From positions 22,843-86,842 of the forward strand of contig JALONG010000028.1 of assembly GCA_025455065.1 (NCBI GenBank): DNA of 64,000 bases. The letters run 5' to 3'. The notes beneath the pieces are model-generated. The model saw only the letters and a list, made by a program, of their open reading frames with translations, was not told the DNA's origin and ran no database searches. Made by a program: the position numbers and the translations under genes. The DNA comes from Candidatus Kapaibacterium sp. (GTDB lineage: Bacteria > Bacteroidota > Ignavibacteria > Kapaibacteriales > UBA4661). Positions 31,379-41,572 of the stretch are shown here, in pieces. Each line of letters starts with the position of its first letter. The stretch's first letter is position 1.

Positions 31379-32158
31379 CTACAAAACCCTCAACATCGGC
31401 TCTGTGTCTTGCTTCACAGCATCTCCTTTGTACATTACACGCTCCAAAAACAAACCACTCGGCGGGGCTGTCAGTGTCGCGGGAATACCGCTTTTGTCCT
31501 CGAAAAATTCGTGAATTGCGCCTAGTGACATCTTCCCACGCCCGACTTCTGCAAGCACACCAACCATCTGCCGCACCATTTTCCAAAGAAAGTGGGAGCC
31601 GCGAACCCTCACCAGTATGAGGCTGCCGGCCTCTTCGACCGAAAAAAGGTCAATGTTGGTTGTGGTAGATTTTTCTTCGGGGTCATCGGCGGTGAAAGAA
31701 CGGTAGTCGCGCCGCCCCTTGAAAATATCGGCTGCGGAGCGCATCACATCTATATCCAACTCGTCTTTTATCCACCAGACAAAACGTTTTCCAAACGCAG
31801 AACGGCGACGGGAAATTTGATACAAATACTGCCGTGAAACCGCGTCATATCTGGCGTGGAAGTCTTTGTGTGCTTTGTCAATACGCAGGATGTTAATATC
31901 GGCGGGAAGTTCGTCGTTCACTTTCATGCGGAGTATCTGCGGAGCAAGCATTGTCGAGGCTTCCAGGTGTGCTACCTGCGCAAGTGCGTGAACGCCGCTA
32001 TCAGTCCGCCCGGAGCCGTAGAACTCGAAATTGCGTGATTTTAAGACCGTTTCCAGCGCAACATTGATGTCGCCTTGCACCGTGCGAGCGTTTTTCTGCA
32101 TTTGCCAGCCGCTATACCGCGTTCCCTCGTATTCGAGCGTTACTTTGTATCGTGCCAT
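31379..32158 (-). CDS. truA: tRNA pseudouridine(38-40) synthase TruA
   Basis: 259 residues beginning MARYKVTLEYEGTRYSGWQM. The catalytic aspartate is Asp53 in SGRTDSGVHALAQ, with the family blocks FHARYDAVSRQYLYQI, FLWKMVRQMVGVL and MSLGAIHEFFE. TruA modifies U38-U40 in the anticodon arm of many tRNAs. Standard length. It follows the cyanophycinase-like gene by 6 bp, so it is co-transcribed with it, and converges with the aldehyde dehydrogenase. Confidence 0.96.
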   Translation of the reverse strand: MARYKVTLEYEGTRYSGWQMQKNARTVQGDINVALETVLKSRNFEFYGSGRTDSGVHALAQVAHLEASTMLAPQILRMKVNDELPADINILRIDKAHKDFHARYDAVSRQYLYQISRRRSAFGKRFVWWIKDELDIDVMRSAADIFKGRRDYRSFTADDPEEKSTTTNIDLFSVEEAGSLILVRVRGSHFLWKMVRQMVGVLAEVGRGKMSLGAIHEFFEDKSGIPATLTAPPSGLFLERVMYKGDAVKQDTEPMLRVL

Positions 32159-32164
32159 TGACGT

Positions 32165-33043
32165 TTAGCGCCCTTTCTTGGGTGATGATTTCTGCACTTG
32201 CGGCATCGGATATAATGCACCACTGGGAAAAATGTGCAATCGAATGTCGTTGCCTGTGAGATTACCGTTTGCATCAGTACGGATATTTTTCGCGTTTCGT
32301 GCATCGAAAACCTGTACTGTTGCGTCTCCCAAGACTTCAAACGTGCTATTCGGTTTGACAATAATGCACGTCGCTTCGTCAATGCCAACGCCCACAAGGT
32401 TGGGATGCTCCAAAACCAGCGTCAAAAGGCGGTTCTGGCGTTTGCGCTTCACAAAATGCTGGTCAATAATTACCGAGCGCACAAAACCAAAACCTTCCGC
32501 CGTTTCGATGTTTCCTTTGCGCACCATACCGTAAGGGTTCACGGTGTCCTTGTTCACAAGTTCGTCCCCTGTGAGCATAATACGGCTCTGCACAGCCGCA
32601 CCGGCGCTTGTTCCCGATAGCACCCCGCCTTTTTCATAAACCTTCCACACCGCTTGGAGAAACTTCGTACCGCGCAGTGCCTTCATAAGCCTGTTTTGGT
32701 CGCCGCCGGAGAAAAATACGCCCGTTGCGACATTGATTTTCGCAAGATTGGAATCCGCATCAGCGCTTGCGGAATCGCAAATCACGTAGTCCACATTCGG
32801 TGCGCCGAACTTCAGGAATTGCTCGCGCTGAGCTTTCGCTGTTTCGAGCATTTCTGAACTTGCCATCGGGATAATGAGTATTCGTGCCTTCTCGCCGCCA
32901 GCCAAGGCAATAATTTTCTTCATAATCGCTTCAGGGCGGGGTCCGCCTCCGATGATGACGAGATGACCTTTGGGGGTGGTAGTTTGAGAAATCAGGGCAA
33001 GTGATTGGAGCAGAACAATGAACAATGTAGCAAAGAGGCGCAT
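32165..33043 (-). CDS. Exported cyanophycinase-like serine peptidase (S51)
   Basis: 292 residues. A signal peptide (MRLFATLFIVLLQSLALIS-QTT) precedes HLVIIGGGPRPEAIMKKI and ILIIPMASSE. GVFFSGGDQNRLM and the nucleophile Ser146 in VLSGTSAGAAVQS identify the S51 peptidase fold. DQHFVKRKRQNRLLTLVLEH with GVGIDEATC is the signature that separates cyanophycinases from dipeptidase E. The enzyme would cleave beta-Asp-Arg bonds of cyanophycin outside the cytoplasm. No cyanophycin synthetase is in the window, so use of external polymer from other organisms is plausible (inference). Confidence 0.9.
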   Translation of the reverse strand: MRLFATLFIVLLQSLALISQTTTPKGHLVIIGGGPRPEAIMKKIIALAGGEKARILIIPMASSEMLETAKAQREQFLKFGAPNVDYVICDSASADADSNLAKINVATGVFFSGGDQNRLMKALRGTKFLQAVWKVYEKGGVLSGTSAGAAVQSRIMLTGDELVNKDTVNPYGMVRKGNIETAEGFGFVRSVIIDQHFVKRKRQNRLLTLVLEHPNLVGVGIDEATCIIVKPNSTFEVLGDATVQVFDARNAKNIRTDANGNLTGNDIRLHIFPSGALYPMPQVQKSSPKKGR

Positions 33044-33089
33044 TATAGGTCAGAAATAGTAGATAATAAAAGATGAAAAATAAACAGCA

Positions 33090-33314
33090 TTACAGCCAAT
33101 TCCGAAATTCTTCCAGCGAAATACCCGCTTGCTTTAGCAGTGAGCGCAATGTTCCTGCGCTAATTTCACGGTGGTTCGGAATAGATAACGCGCGGTGTTC
33201 GCCGTCTTTTTGTACAATGATATGACTCCCTCGCTGCCGGATTTCACGCCAACCGCGCTTTAGCAACAACCGAATAAACTCTTTTCCCGATACGGTTGGT
33301 AAATGCTCACTCAT
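33090..33314 (-). CDS. hicA: HicA-type mRNA interferase toxin
   Basis: 74 residues: TVSGKEFIRLLLKRGWREIR, QRGSHIIVQKDG, then LSIPNHREISAGTLRSLLKQ and AGISLEEF. The GSH (catalytic histidine) and the double-stranded-RNA-binding-like fold are diagnostic of the YcfA/HicA family. It overlaps the preceding HicB-type gene by 4 bp. Here the antitoxin gene comes first, the opposite of many hicAB loci. Confidence 0.92.
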   Translation of the reverse strand: MSEHLPTVSGKEFIRLLLKRGWREIRQRGSHIIVQKDGEHRALSIPNHREISAGTLRSLLKQAGISLEEFRNWL

Positions 33315-33538
33315 GCAGCAACCCCAAGTTCAACGTCTATCGTCGTTACTTCGAGAAGTTGAAGCGGTTTATCCCAGCCCAATTCATCAGCCGTTTCAAG
33401 GATCAGTTCTACCGCTTCTCGGATATTGACTAATGCTTCGTCTCGGGTTCGCCCCTGACTAACGCAGCCGGGCAGACTTGGGCAAGTGGCAACTATCCAG
33501 CCATCTTCGCCGTCTTCAAGGATTATCGGTAGTTTCAT
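33311..33538 (-). CDS. hicB: HicB-type antitoxin
   Basis: 75 residues starting MKLPIILEDGEDGWIVATCP, then SLPGCVSQGRTRDEALVNIR and EAVELILETADELGW. These are the hallmarks of the partial RNase H-like HicB fold. No C-terminal DNA-binding domain is seen, so autoregulation may need another factor. A start at 33595 would add an improbable hydrophobic leader. It is translationally coupled to the toxin gene and lies just downstream of sufS. Confidence 0.92.
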   Translation of the reverse strand: MKLPIILEDGEDGWIVATCPSLPGCVSQGRTRDEALVNIREAVELILETADELGWDKPLQLLEVTTIDVELGVAA

Positions 33539-33604
33539 AGCAACACAAAATCGTAAGAAAAACAATCGTGAGAAAACAAACCGTAATTTACTCACTTCTT
33601 GCCA

Positions 33605-34855
33605 TTACGCAAACATCTTCTGCACCTTCCCAAGCGCACGAATCATCGTGTCAATTTCCTCGCGGGTGTTGTAAAATGCCAGCGAAGCGCGGCACGTTGC
33701 CGGTACGCCAAAGCGCTTCATAAGCGGCTGCGTACAATGATGCCCCGTGCGAATGGCGACACCTTCGTTGTCGAGAATCGTTCCCACATCGTGCGGATGA
33801 ATTGCGCCGCTTGCGCCGGAAAGCATGAACGAAATCACGCTGGCTTTTTCCCGTGCCGTGCCAATAATCCGCACCCCACCCAAAGTTTCAAGCGCTTCGG
33901 TGGCATAGCCGAGTAGATCGTGTTCGTGTTCGCCAATGGCATCCAGACCAATGCTGTTCACATACTCCAATGCCGCTCCAAGCCCGATAATTCCTTCTAC
34001 GTGGGGCGTTCCGGCTTCAAATTTGAAAGGAATTTCGTTGTAGGTGGTTTTCTCGAATGTTACCGAACTAATCATCGCACCGCCGCCGTGATAGGGCGGC
34101 ATTGCTTCAAGCAATTTTGCTTTGCCGTACAGAACACCGATTCCCGTCGGCGCAAAGACTTTATGCCCCGAAAACACGTAAAAATCAGCATCCAGCGCCC
34201 GCACATCCACTGCCAAATGCGGCACAGACTGCGCACCATCCACAAGCACCACAGCGCCGCGTTCATGCGCGAGGTCAATGATGCGCTTCACAGGGTTGAT
34301 TGTGCCGAGTGTGTTAGAAATGTGCGTAATTGCGACAAGTTTTGTGCGGTCGGTGAGCAGGTTTTCGTATTCATCCATTTCCAATTCGCCGTCATCATTC
34401 ACCGGAACTACCTGCAAAACCGCTTTCTTCCTTGCACAGAGCATTTGCCAAGGAACGATATTGGAATGATGCTCCATAGCAGAAATTACGATTTCATCGC
34501 CTTCGCGGATGTCCAATTCGCCAAACGAAAACGCCACCAAATTTATCGCTTCGGTTGTGCCGCGCACGAAGATAATTTCGCGGTCTTCGGCTGCGTTGAT
34601 GAAGGTCTGCACGGTGCGCCGAGCGGCTTCCAGAGCGGCTGTCGCCTGCTGACTGAGGAAATGATTGCCTCGGTGAACATTGCTGTTCATAGCGCGGTAA
34701 TAGCGGTCAATCGTTTCGATGACCTGACGCGGCTTTTGGGAGGTGTTGCCGTTGTCCAAGTACACAAGCGGCTTTCCGTGTACTTTTTCGGAGAGAATCG
34801 GGAAATCCTTGCGAAGTGTTTCTACGTCAAAATCAAGTGTTGATGCGGTTGTCAT
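33605..34855 (-). CDS. sufS: Cysteine desulfurase SufS
   Basis: 416 residues from MTTASTLDFDVETLRKDFPI. The PLP-binding lysine is Lys232 (FSGHKVFAPTGIG) and the sulfur-carrying cysteine Cys374 (RTGHHCTQPLM), the group II (SufS) form. YLDNGNTSQKPRQVIE, NVHRGNHFLSQ and VRGTTEAINLVA are further landmarks. It supplies persulfide sulfur to SufBCD. No SufE or SufU is seen within the window. It is the last suf gene of a same-strand series that starts with Rrf2 at 47161, separated from sufD by two genes for secreted proteins. Confidence 0.95.
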   Translation of the reverse strand: MTTASTLDFDVETLRKDFPILSEKVHGKPLVYLDNGNTSQKPRQVIETIDRYYRAMNSNVHRGNHFLSQQATAALEAARRTVQTFINAAEDREIIFVRGTTEAINLVAFSFGELDIREGDEIVISAMEHHSNIVPWQMLCARKKAVLQVVPVNDDGELEMDEYENLLTDRTKLVAITHISNTLGTINPVKRIIDLAHERGAVVLVDGAQSVPHLAVDVRALDADFYVFSGHKVFAPTGIGVLYGKAKLLEAMPPYHGGGAMISSVTFEKTTYNEIPFKFEAGTPHVEGIIGLGAALEYVNSIGLDAIGEHEHDLLGYATEALETLGGVRIIGTAREKASVISFMLSGASGAIHPHDVGTILDNEGVAIRTGHHCTQPLMKRFGVPATCRASLAFYNTREEIDTMIRALGKVQKMFA

Positions 34856-34954
34856 GGTGATTTGGGAGATGGTGAAATATTTCCTGAGTTCTACGACTGC
34901 CACGAGGATGTGACGAAGCGGTAGGACGGGCTTTTGTGTACTGCGTGAGCAAGA

Positions 34955-35752
34955 TTATTTACTACCAACATCAAGCATATACCGCACTCCCAGCGCAATC
35001 GAAATCGGCTGCACATTCAGTGTCCGATAGCCTGCAAGCGGGTCTTTGCCGACGATGTTAAAATTATCGGGAATCTGCGTGAGCGGCACCATACGAACCA
35101 TTTGCGACAGCGCCATACTGCCTTGTCCATAGACAGAAAACTTACCTTCGCCCAGCGTAAAGGTGATAATGCCAATTTCTGCGCCAAGTTCAAAAAACGG
35201 TTGTAATCGTGCTTGCGGCATTGTATAGGTGGTAATCTTGCCGGCATTCGGTTGCGCACCGCCGTTGGTCTCGAAGACATCCACACTTGCGTCATAGACC
35301 ATGTGGACAGGCATACTTCCTCGCAAAAACAAACCAAATTCCGGCAACACATTCAAAAACTTCAAAAAGCGAAGCCCCGCCGATGCCGATAAACACAGGG
35401 CATTTGCGGTCATAATAAATTCATTGGTTATCTGACCGCTAAACGGGTCCACAGAACTACTACGGGCTACGGCGTTCATTATGCCAATATCCAAGACGGC
35501 AAGTGCATCTTTTGAAGCGCTAATCGTGTAGGTGGTCTCAATGCCCACGTCCGGCAGTGCTGCTATGGCAAAACTTCCCCGTGAAAGCGCCGTTATGGAA
35601 GAATTCCAGCCGCCGCGCCCTGCAACATACCCGCCAATACTGATTGTTCCCGGTAAAATACCTTGCGCCGCAAGCGGCATAGCTGCAATCATAAGCACCG
35701 AGGCAGTAACGATGCTGCTTTTGCGAAGATAGTCGAACACACGTTTCATCAC
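34955..35752 (-). CDS. Secreted, probably beta-rich outer-membrane protein
   Basis: 265 residues with a signal peptide (MMKRVFDYLRKSSIVTASVLM...PLAAQG). The mature part has alternating glycine/aromatic strands (TISIGGYVAGRGGWN, SLSASAGLRFLKF-like, PISIALGVRYMLDVG at the C-terminus) as in small outer-membrane barrels. I do not recognise the family. It lies between sufS and another secreted protein gene in the stretched suf region. An alternative start is the second methionine at 35749. Confidence 0.75.
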   Translation of the reverse strand: MMKRVFDYLRKSSIVTASVLMIAAMPLAAQGILPGTISIGGYVAGRGGWNSSITALSRGSFAIAALPDVGIETTYTISASKDALAVLDIGIMNAVARSSSVDPFSGQITNEFIMTANALCLSASAGLRFLKFLNVLPEFGLFLRGSMPVHMVYDASVDVFETNGGAQPNAGKITTYTMPQARLQPFFELGAEIGIITFTLGEGKFSVYGQGSMALSQMVRMVPLTQIPDNFNIVGKDPLAGYRTLNVQPISIALGVRYMLDVGSK

Positions 35753-35778
35753 ATCACCTTTGAAAAACGGTAAGAAAA

Positions 35779-36501
35779 TTACTGCAAATCATCAAACTCA
35801 AGATACAAGGTTTTATCGAATTTGAGGAGCATTTTTCCTGTATTAACGCTAGTTTGAGCCGAGAAGTTTCCTTTTTTGAGCGGGCGATTTTGTTCTGCAA
35901 GGCTGCAAACCGCATAATTACTTGACTTCAGGCTTTCCTCTGCAATGGGACAATTACGAAGGCTCACAATCTGGTCAAAATCTGGTTTTGCCGTGATAGT
36001 GTGCGCGGCGAATTGCTCTTTGTTATTGCCAAAAACAAGGTATGATAGGGTTTCAGAGCGTTTTGCCGCAGTGTCGAATTTTTGGCGATAGATAACGCGC
36101 TTAATGCTCACGGGCAGTTTCCCCGTAATCGGCTCGCCACCACGCTCGAAATGTCCTGCGTAGATTTCTGCTTTGAACGGGCGCGGATTATCCAGCATTT
36201 CCGGCAGCACAAAGACCTCCGGCACAAGCGTATAAACAGTTTCTTTGGGATTTGTGCGCAGGCTTTTTTGGTATGCGGCGCGGGCTTCATCGGCAATTTC
36301 CACTTCGAGAATAATTTGGTAATCGTGCGGCGTATGGAACATCGGCAAATGCGACGCATAGACGCTGGGCGACTTTTTCCCGCCGAAGAACATCATACCG
36401 TGCAGCGAAGGTTTGTCGAGATAGGATGTTACTTTCGTTTGGGCGATAGTGGTTTCCACCAACAGAAACATTGAGAAAATGATGAGGGCGAAAAGGCGCA
36501 T
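35779..36501 (-). CDS. Secreted hypothetical protein
   Basis: 240 residues with a signal peptide (MRLFALIIFSMFLLVETTIA-QTK). The mature protein contains FFGGKKSPSVYASHLPMFHT, TVYTLVPEVFVLPEMLD, and VYLEFDDLQ-like ending LYLEFDDLQ. No known motif. It is followed after 26 bp by the gene at 34955-35752. Probably periplasmic or surface-associated; function unknown. Confidence 0.75.
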   Translation of the reverse strand: MRLFALIIFSMFLLVETTIAQTKVTSYLDKPSLHGMMFFGGKKSPSVYASHLPMFHTPHDYQIILEVEIADEARAAYQKSLRTNPKETVYTLVPEVFVLPEMLDNPRPFKAEIYAGHFERGGEPITGKLPVSIKRVIYRQKFDTAAKRSETLSYLVFGNNKEQFAAHTITAKPDFDQIVSLRNCPIAEESLKSSNYAVCSLAEQNRPLKKGNFSAQTSVNTGKMLLKFDKTLYLEFDDLQ

Positions 36502-36660
36502 AAATACTGGGATTTAGTGTGACGCATCAAAACAATTTTTACCCCGTCCTATCGCTTCATAGCGATAGAGCGGGTTTCGCGGTACTGTACAAACCCGTAG
36601 CACGGCAGTGTTATTGTACTCCTCAGCCATACTACGGGAGAACGAAGGCAGAATCATCTC

Positions 36661-36705
36661 AAAAAAAAAACGCTCTGCGCATCAAAAATACTGCCGCAGA
36701 GCGTT
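36661..36705 (-). terminator. Rho-independent terminator after sufD
   Basis: On the minus strand: AACGCTCTGCG, a 15-base loop, CGCAGAGCGTT (11-bp perfect stem), followed by a run of ten T. It lies about 30 bp after the sufD stop and so separates sufD from the downstream secreted-protein genes and sufS. Confidence 0.9.
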
Positions 36706-36732
36706 GGAAAAACTGAATGTTTGACTGGAAAT

Positions 36733-38055
36733 TTATAGTAATTCCTGATGCAAACGTTCTGCGATGATAGATTCTAAGCGCTCTCGGAGCGGTTCGAGTT
36801 CGATTTTTTCGGTAATCTCTCCTGCGAAAGCGTAGAGCAGAAGCGCCCTTGCCTGCTCTTTGTCCAAACCGCGTGCGCGAAGGTAAAAAAGTGATTCGTC
36901 ATCAAGCTGCCCTGACGTACAGCCGTGACTACACTTCACATCATCGGCAAAAATTTCCAACTGCGGTTTGGTGTTTACCGTCGCATTCGGTGAAAGCAAG
37001 ATATTACGATTCGACTGATACGCCAAGGTTTTTTGCGCATCGGGACGCACCATAATTTTCCCGTTGAATACGCCAGTTGCTTTGTCGTCCATAATGCCTT
37101 TGTACAGTTCATTGCTGGTGCAATGCGCTACGGCGTGGTCTGCAAGCGTGTGATTATCCACGAGTGTTTTGCCGTTCACCAAATACAAACCATAAAAGTG
37201 CGTATCGGCGGCTTTTCCGGCAAGAACAGCGTTCAGATTATTCCGCACAACACCGCCCGAAAGCGTTACCACAACAGTATTCAAAACACTTGTGGCTTCC
37301 TGATGCGCGTGAATTGCGCCAACAAAGTGGGATTGCTCCACGTCGTTCTGCACTTTGTAATGGCTCAGTTTTGCGTTGTCGGCAAGCACAAGTTCGCTCA
37401 CAAGATTTGTCAAGCCGACATTAGCACCGGAAACAAGTGTGTGTACGCTTTCCACGATAGTCGCTTCGGCATTCGCCCCAACAATAACGAGGTTTCGTGC
37501 AGGTGCGAAGGTGCTTTGTTTGCGCGAATCGTTCACATACAAAAGGTGGAACGGCTCTTCGATAACTGCGCCTTTCGCAACCTCAATGTACGCGCCGTTC
37601 AGCGCGAATGCGGTGTTCAGCGCGAGCATTGCGTCGTTTTGCCATGCGGCATACTGCGCAAAGTGTTTTTCGACCGTTGCCGTTTTTTTCTTGAACGCCT
37701 CCGAAAGAGGCATCACTTCTACACCTTTATCGGAAATAATCGTCGAAAGGTCGGCGGAATATGTACCATTGACAAAAACCAGTACATTTGCTTCCACATC
37801 CGGCATCAGGAAGGGTTCAATGTCTGTTTTTGTAAGATTTGGTGCGGTTTGCAACCCAAGTACATAATCTTGCTTCACAACGGACATGAGATTGGTATAT
37901 TTCCACTCTTCATGGCGAATCGTCGGGAAACCAAGTTCTGCAAAGCGCTTCAGTGCTTGCTTGCGGATAACATGAATGGGTGTTTGTGCTTGTCCGTTGA
38001 GTGCTGTCTCAACTGTCTGAAAGCCTGAGATAAGTTTTTCTTGTAAATCTTGCAT
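36733..38055 (-). CDS. sufD: Fe-S cluster assembly protein SufD
   Basis: 440 residues from MQDLQEKLISGFQTVETALN. FAELGFPTIRHEEWKYTNLM is the typical N-terminal 'P..k.E.WryT' block. The beta-helix core includes VSELVLADNAKLSHYKVQND and ARNLVIVGANAEATIVES, and the C-terminus has DDVKCSHGCTSGQLDDESLF, with YLRARGLDKEQARALLLYAF, shared by SufB and SufD. It forms the SufBCD scaffold with SufB and the ATPase SufC. A longer reading to 38124 has no support. It is followed by a strong terminator. Confidence 0.95.
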   Translation of the reverse strand: MQDLQEKLISGFQTVETALNGQAQTPIHVIRKQALKRFAELGFPTIRHEEWKYTNLMSVVKQDYVLGLQTAPNLTKTDIEPFLMPDVEANVLVFVNGTYSADLSTIISDKGVEVMPLSEAFKKKTATVEKHFAQYAAWQNDAMLALNTAFALNGAYIEVAKGAVIEEPFHLLYVNDSRKQSTFAPARNLVIVGANAEATIVESVHTLVSGANVGLTNLVSELVLADNAKLSHYKVQNDVEQSHFVGAIHAHQEATSVLNTVVVTLSGGVVRNNLNAVLAGKAADTHFYGLYLVNGKTLVDNHTLADHAVAHCTSNELYKGIMDDKATGVFNGKIMVRPDAQKTLAYQSNRNILLSPNATVNTKPQLEIFADDVKCSHGCTSGQLDDESLFYLRARGLDKEQARALLLYAFAGEITEKIELEPLRERLESIIAERLHQELL

Positions 38056-38128
38056 GATAAAAGTAAATAATCCTGTAAGTGTTTTATCGTAGTTGTTTAT
38101 GATGATTAGACAATAAATTGGCAAGCAT

Positions 38129-38974
38129 TTACTCGCTCAAATGCAATTCCACACCAACGGTGAAGCGTTCAGTTCGCCAAGAAAATTGTGGTATAAGCGG
38201 TGTAAGCGGATGATAATAGCGTGCATAAAAATACACCAAATCATTAACGTGAGCGCCCACGCCACCGAGTAGCATGATTGGGATACTGACATTTTCGAGA
38301 GGAACAGGTTGGGTCTTTGGGCAGTTACCACTAGTTACTGTGTTGTATAAACTACCCTCCGCTTCAACAGTACCACCATTACGAATATCATATTGTTGTC
38401 TCAAATAGAAACGACTGTCAAACATCGCTGAACTTTCCGCGCCTAGCTCTAAGTATATTTTGGATATAATACGATGACGATATGAAGCACTCAGTGTTAG
38501 GTGCATTAACGTCATTGAAATATCGTGTTCTACTCTTATGCTGCGGGCATTAGTTTCTACACTGCGATTTGGTAGCTGGTTCTGCAAATACCAGGGTAGT
38601 TGCTCCATTGTTGCTGATTGCGATTCACGGAAACTTGCAAAATCTGTATTCCAACCGACACGAACAATAACATTGTTCTCTGCACTTGGCATGAAATTCC
38701 ACAGAAACCCCTGATGAATACTCAGACCAGTAGCTTGCATTGAACCAACAGTAATAAAATTCCATCGGTTAAAATTCGCATTGTGAGCGTGGTGACTAAC
38801 TGAACCCAACTCAAAAAAATACCCACCCATGCTGCGCGGGTATGTTATACCCTGTGAGGTTGAAGATAAAGGTGTTACCGTGTCTTGCGCATTCAAGATA
38901 TTCAATGATACGAAAACAACACAGCACAGTGGGAACAAATACTGCGTCCATTGAGGCAAGGAAGAAGTTTTCAT
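38129..38974 (-). CDS. Secreted hypothetical, probable outer-membrane protein
   Basis: 281 residues with a signal peptide (MKTSSLPQWTQYLFPLCCVVFVSLNILNA-QDT). The mature part shows alternating beta-strand pattern (NVIVRVGWNTDFASF, LMHLTLSASYRHRIISKIYLEL, FTVGVELHLSE at the end), and the last strand finishes with a hydrophobic-aromatic pattern usual for small barrels. Not recognised. It lies between sufC and sufD on the same strand. Confidence 0.72.
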   Translation of the reverse strand: MKTSSLPQWTQYLFPLCCVVFVSLNILNAQDTVTPLSSTSQGITYPRSMGGYFFELGSVSHHAHNANFNRWNFITVGSMQATGLSIHQGFLWNFMPSAENNVIVRVGWNTDFASFRESQSATMEQLPWYLQNQLPNRSVETNARSIRVEHDISMTLMHLTLSASYRHRIISKIYLELGAESSAMFDSRFYLRQQYDIRNGGTVEAEGSLYNTVTSGNCPKTQPVPLENVSIPIMLLGGVGAHVNDLVYFYARYYHPLTPLIPQFSWRTERFTVGVELHLSE

Positions 38975-39062
38975 AGAACACCTTTATCCATTAACGTTAA
39001 AAAATTGAGTTGTTATTGACAACACATCGTCATCTTGCACAAAGTTTTCTTCTGGGCAAGTA

Positions 39063-39827
39063 TTACACACCAGCTTCTTCCAGCGCCAATTCCTTCACCC
39101 AATCATACCCTTTTGCCTCAAGTTCCAATGCCAATTCTTTCCCACCGGACTTGACAATACGCCCTTTGTAGAGAACGTGAACGAAATCGGGAACGATATA
39201 ATCCAGCAAACGCTGATAGTGTGTGATGACGATAGTAGAGGTCTCTTTGGAGCGGAGTTTATTGACACCATTTGCCACGATTTTCAGCGCGTCAATATCC
39301 AAGCCCGAATCGGTTTCATCCAAAATAGACAGTTTCGGCTCCAGCATTGCCATTTGGAAAATTTCATTGCGCTTTTTCTCGCCGCCGGAAAAACCCTCAT
39401 TCACGGAACGGCTTACCATTGCTTGGTCCATTTCCACAAGCGCCATTTTTTCGCGCATCATGTTCAAAAATGCTTTCGGCTCCATCGGGTCTAAACCGCG
39501 ATGTTTGCGCACTTCGTTCACGGCAGCTTTAAGGAAATTGGTATTGCTTACGCCCGGCACTTCGACGGGATACTGAAAGGCAAGAAAAACACCTTCGCGG
39601 GCGCGTTCTTCGGGAGACATTTCGAGAAGGTCATGCCCGTCGAAATTGACCGAACCGCCCGTAATTTCATAATCTTCACGCCCTGCCAGCACCGATGCCA
39701 GCGTACTTTTACCGGAGCCGTTCGGGCCCATAATCGCGTGAATTTCGCCTTTGCCAATGGTGAGGTTGATACCTTTCAAAATCTCTTTGCCTTCGACAGA
39801 GGCTTGCAAATTGGTGATGGTCAGCAT
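39063..39827 (-). CDS. sufC: Fe-S assembly ATPase SufC
   Basis: 254 residues. Walker [10 protein letters not shown] at 34-42, the SufC-specific [15 protein letters not shown] after the Q-loop, signature [17 protein letters not shown] (144-160), Walker [17 protein letters not shown] with DET in place of DEP as usual for SufC. It energises the SufBCD scaffold in the cytoplasm. Full length. It is separated from sufB (42694-44163) by a chemoreceptor and two other genes. Confidence 0.96.
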   Translation of the reverse strand: MLTITNLQASVEGKEILKGINLTIGKGEIHAIMGPNGSGKSTLASVLAGREDYEITGGSVNFDGHDLLEMSPEERAREGVFLAFQYPVEVPGVSNTNFLKAAVNEVRKHRGLDPMEPKAFLNMMREKMALVEMDQAMVSRSVNEGFSGGEKKRNEIFQMAMLEPKLSILDETDSGLDIDALKIVANGVNKLRSKETSTIVITHYQRLLDYIVPDFVHVLYKGRIVKSGGKELALELEAKGYDWVKELALEEAGV

Positions 39828-39884
39828 TAGTTAATCTATCCTAAAAATGGTGAAAGTGTATTGTTTCTTGTATTGTGTAGCTCG

Positions 39885-41501
39885 TTATCGTCTCGGGCGC
39901 TCCAAATCAAGGGAGACGTTGTTGTTATTGCGGCGCATGGAAGTATAGCGCGGAGTATGCTGGGCGATTGCCAAGCGGTCATTCAAACCGTTCACTGCTG
40001 TACGCATTTCCGGTGTAAGCGGTTCACCGCTCTTGGAAATAAGCGAGCGCAGTGACAATGCCAAACTGTGTAAATCGTTTACGGAAATTGCAATTTGGTC
40101 CACACCGTGCGAGGATTGGTCAATGATTTCGGAGATAACCGTAACGCTGCGGGCAATTTCACCACTTGCTTTCGACTGTTCTTCACTTGCCACAGCAAGG
40201 CGTGTGAGAGCATCCGAAACATTTTGTACGCGCCCCAAAACTTGGTCAAGCGCTGCGGCGGCTTCCTGAGCGAGTTCGCGTCCATTCTCGGCTTCGGCTC
40301 TGCCTTCGTTCATGACTTCCATCACTTCGCTGGTTTTGGTCTGCATTTGCTGAATCATTCCGGCAATTTCTTTCGTTGCTTTGCGTGTACGCTCGGCAAG
40401 TTTGCGCACTTCGTCGGCAACAACCGCAAAGCCGCGTCCTTGGTCGCCTGCACGGGCAGCTTCGATAGCGGCGTTGAGTGCCAGAAGATTGGTTTGGTCG
40501 GCAATCTCACCGATAACTTGTATAATCTGCTCAATTTCTTCGCTGCTGCGCACAAGCGAAATCATCGTATCGGAAGAGCGAATAACAGAATCTGAAATCG
40601 TCGTCATGCCGTGAATTGCTTGCTGCATGATGTGTCCACCACGGCGTACTTCCTCGCTGGTACGCTCTGCTTCGCTTGCGGCAAGTGCTGTTTGGCGCGT
40701 GTTTTCTTCAATCGTAGCGGTCATTTCTTCCATCGAAGAGGCGATGTCGGAAACTTGCGTTGATTGCATTCGCATTCCGCTTGAAAGTTGCTGTACGCTG
40801 CTGGAAATCATCGTGCTGGAAGTAGCAGTAGCATCAACGGCATGACCAATTTTACCCGAAAGCCAGAAACCAAGAACAATAATTGTAACAAACCCAACGG
40901 CAATAACAACATATTGCATAAGGCGGTTTTCTGCCAGCAGCGATAAGTTTTCTTCGTTGGTTTGCTTGGCAACACGCTGTTTCTGCTCCATCAACTTTTC
41001 AATATTGTTCTTCACGGTCTCAGCAGCCGGAATACACTCGGTCAAAATGGCGCGAACAGCACCTTCGTAATCCGCAGTTTGTGTCAGATTCTGCACTTTA
41101 ACACCAACCGCCTTAAAGGTCTGCATAGATTTGTTGTACTCGGCAAAAAGTCTCTTACCTTCGTCGGTGCGTAATGCTTGCTCATATTGTGCACTGCGCT
41201 CTTCCACCTTAGCGAGATATTTGGCTGCCCGCTCGTGAAATCGGCGCATTTGTTCTTGGTCACCATGCGTTGCTGCAAAAACTGCATCTCGCAAATCCAC
41301 GCGAATAGACAAAAATGCCAACGAAATATCATTCAGATATTCAAGGGGAATAATGTCTTTGTTGTAGGTTGTCGTTGTTCTGTCCACAATACGGGCTGTT
41401 GTAACAAAGCCGCTATAACTCATACCGGCGGTCAAGAGCGCAGCCAAAACAAACACGCTGGTTAGTTTTTGGCGCAAGCTAAGATTATTGAACCAACGCA
41501 T
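39885..41501 (-). CDS. Methyl-accepting chemotaxis protein with four-helix-bundle sensor
   Basis: 538 residues. N-terminal helix [20 protein letters not shown], then a periplasmic helical region of about 160 residues ([20 protein letters not shown], like 4HB_MCP), and the second membrane helix [19 protein letters not shown] at about 195-213. The signalling hairpin tip is [20 protein letters not shown] followed by [21 protein letters not shown] recognisable HAMP domain is missing between the second helix and the signalling domain. No C-terminal methylesterase-tethering pentapeptide is seen. No che genes are nearby. Confidence 0.92.
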   Translation of the reverse strand: MRWFNNLSLRQKLTSVFVLAALLTAGMSYSGFVTTARIVDRTTTTYNKDIIPLEYLNDISLAFLSIRVDLRDAVFAATHGDQEQMRRFHERAAKYLAKVEERSAQYEQALRTDEGKRLFAEYNKSMQTFKAVGVKVQNLTQTADYEGAVRAILTECIPAAETVKNNIEKLMEQKQRVAKQTNEENLSLLAENRLMQYVVIAVGFVTIIVLGFWLSGKIGHAVDATATSSTMISSSVQQLSSGMRMQSTQVSDIASSMEEMTATIEENTRQTALAASEAERTSEEVRRGGHIMQQAIHGMTTISDSVIRSSDTMISLVRSSEEIEQIIQVIGEIADQTNLLALNAAIEAARAGDQGRGFAVVADEVRKLAERTRKATKEIAGMIQQMQTKTSEVMEVMNEGRAEAENGRELAQEAAAALDQVLGRVQNVSDALTRLAVASEEQSKASGEIARSVTVISEIIDQSSHGVDQIAISVNDLHSLALSLRSLISKSGEPLTPEMRTAVNGLNDRLAIAQHTPRYTSMRRNNNNVSLDLERPRR

Positions 41502-41572
41502 AGCACTTAAAGGAATAAGGTGAGGGATGATGATTTGAACTTGCTTGATGTAATTATACCTATGTTCCTCAT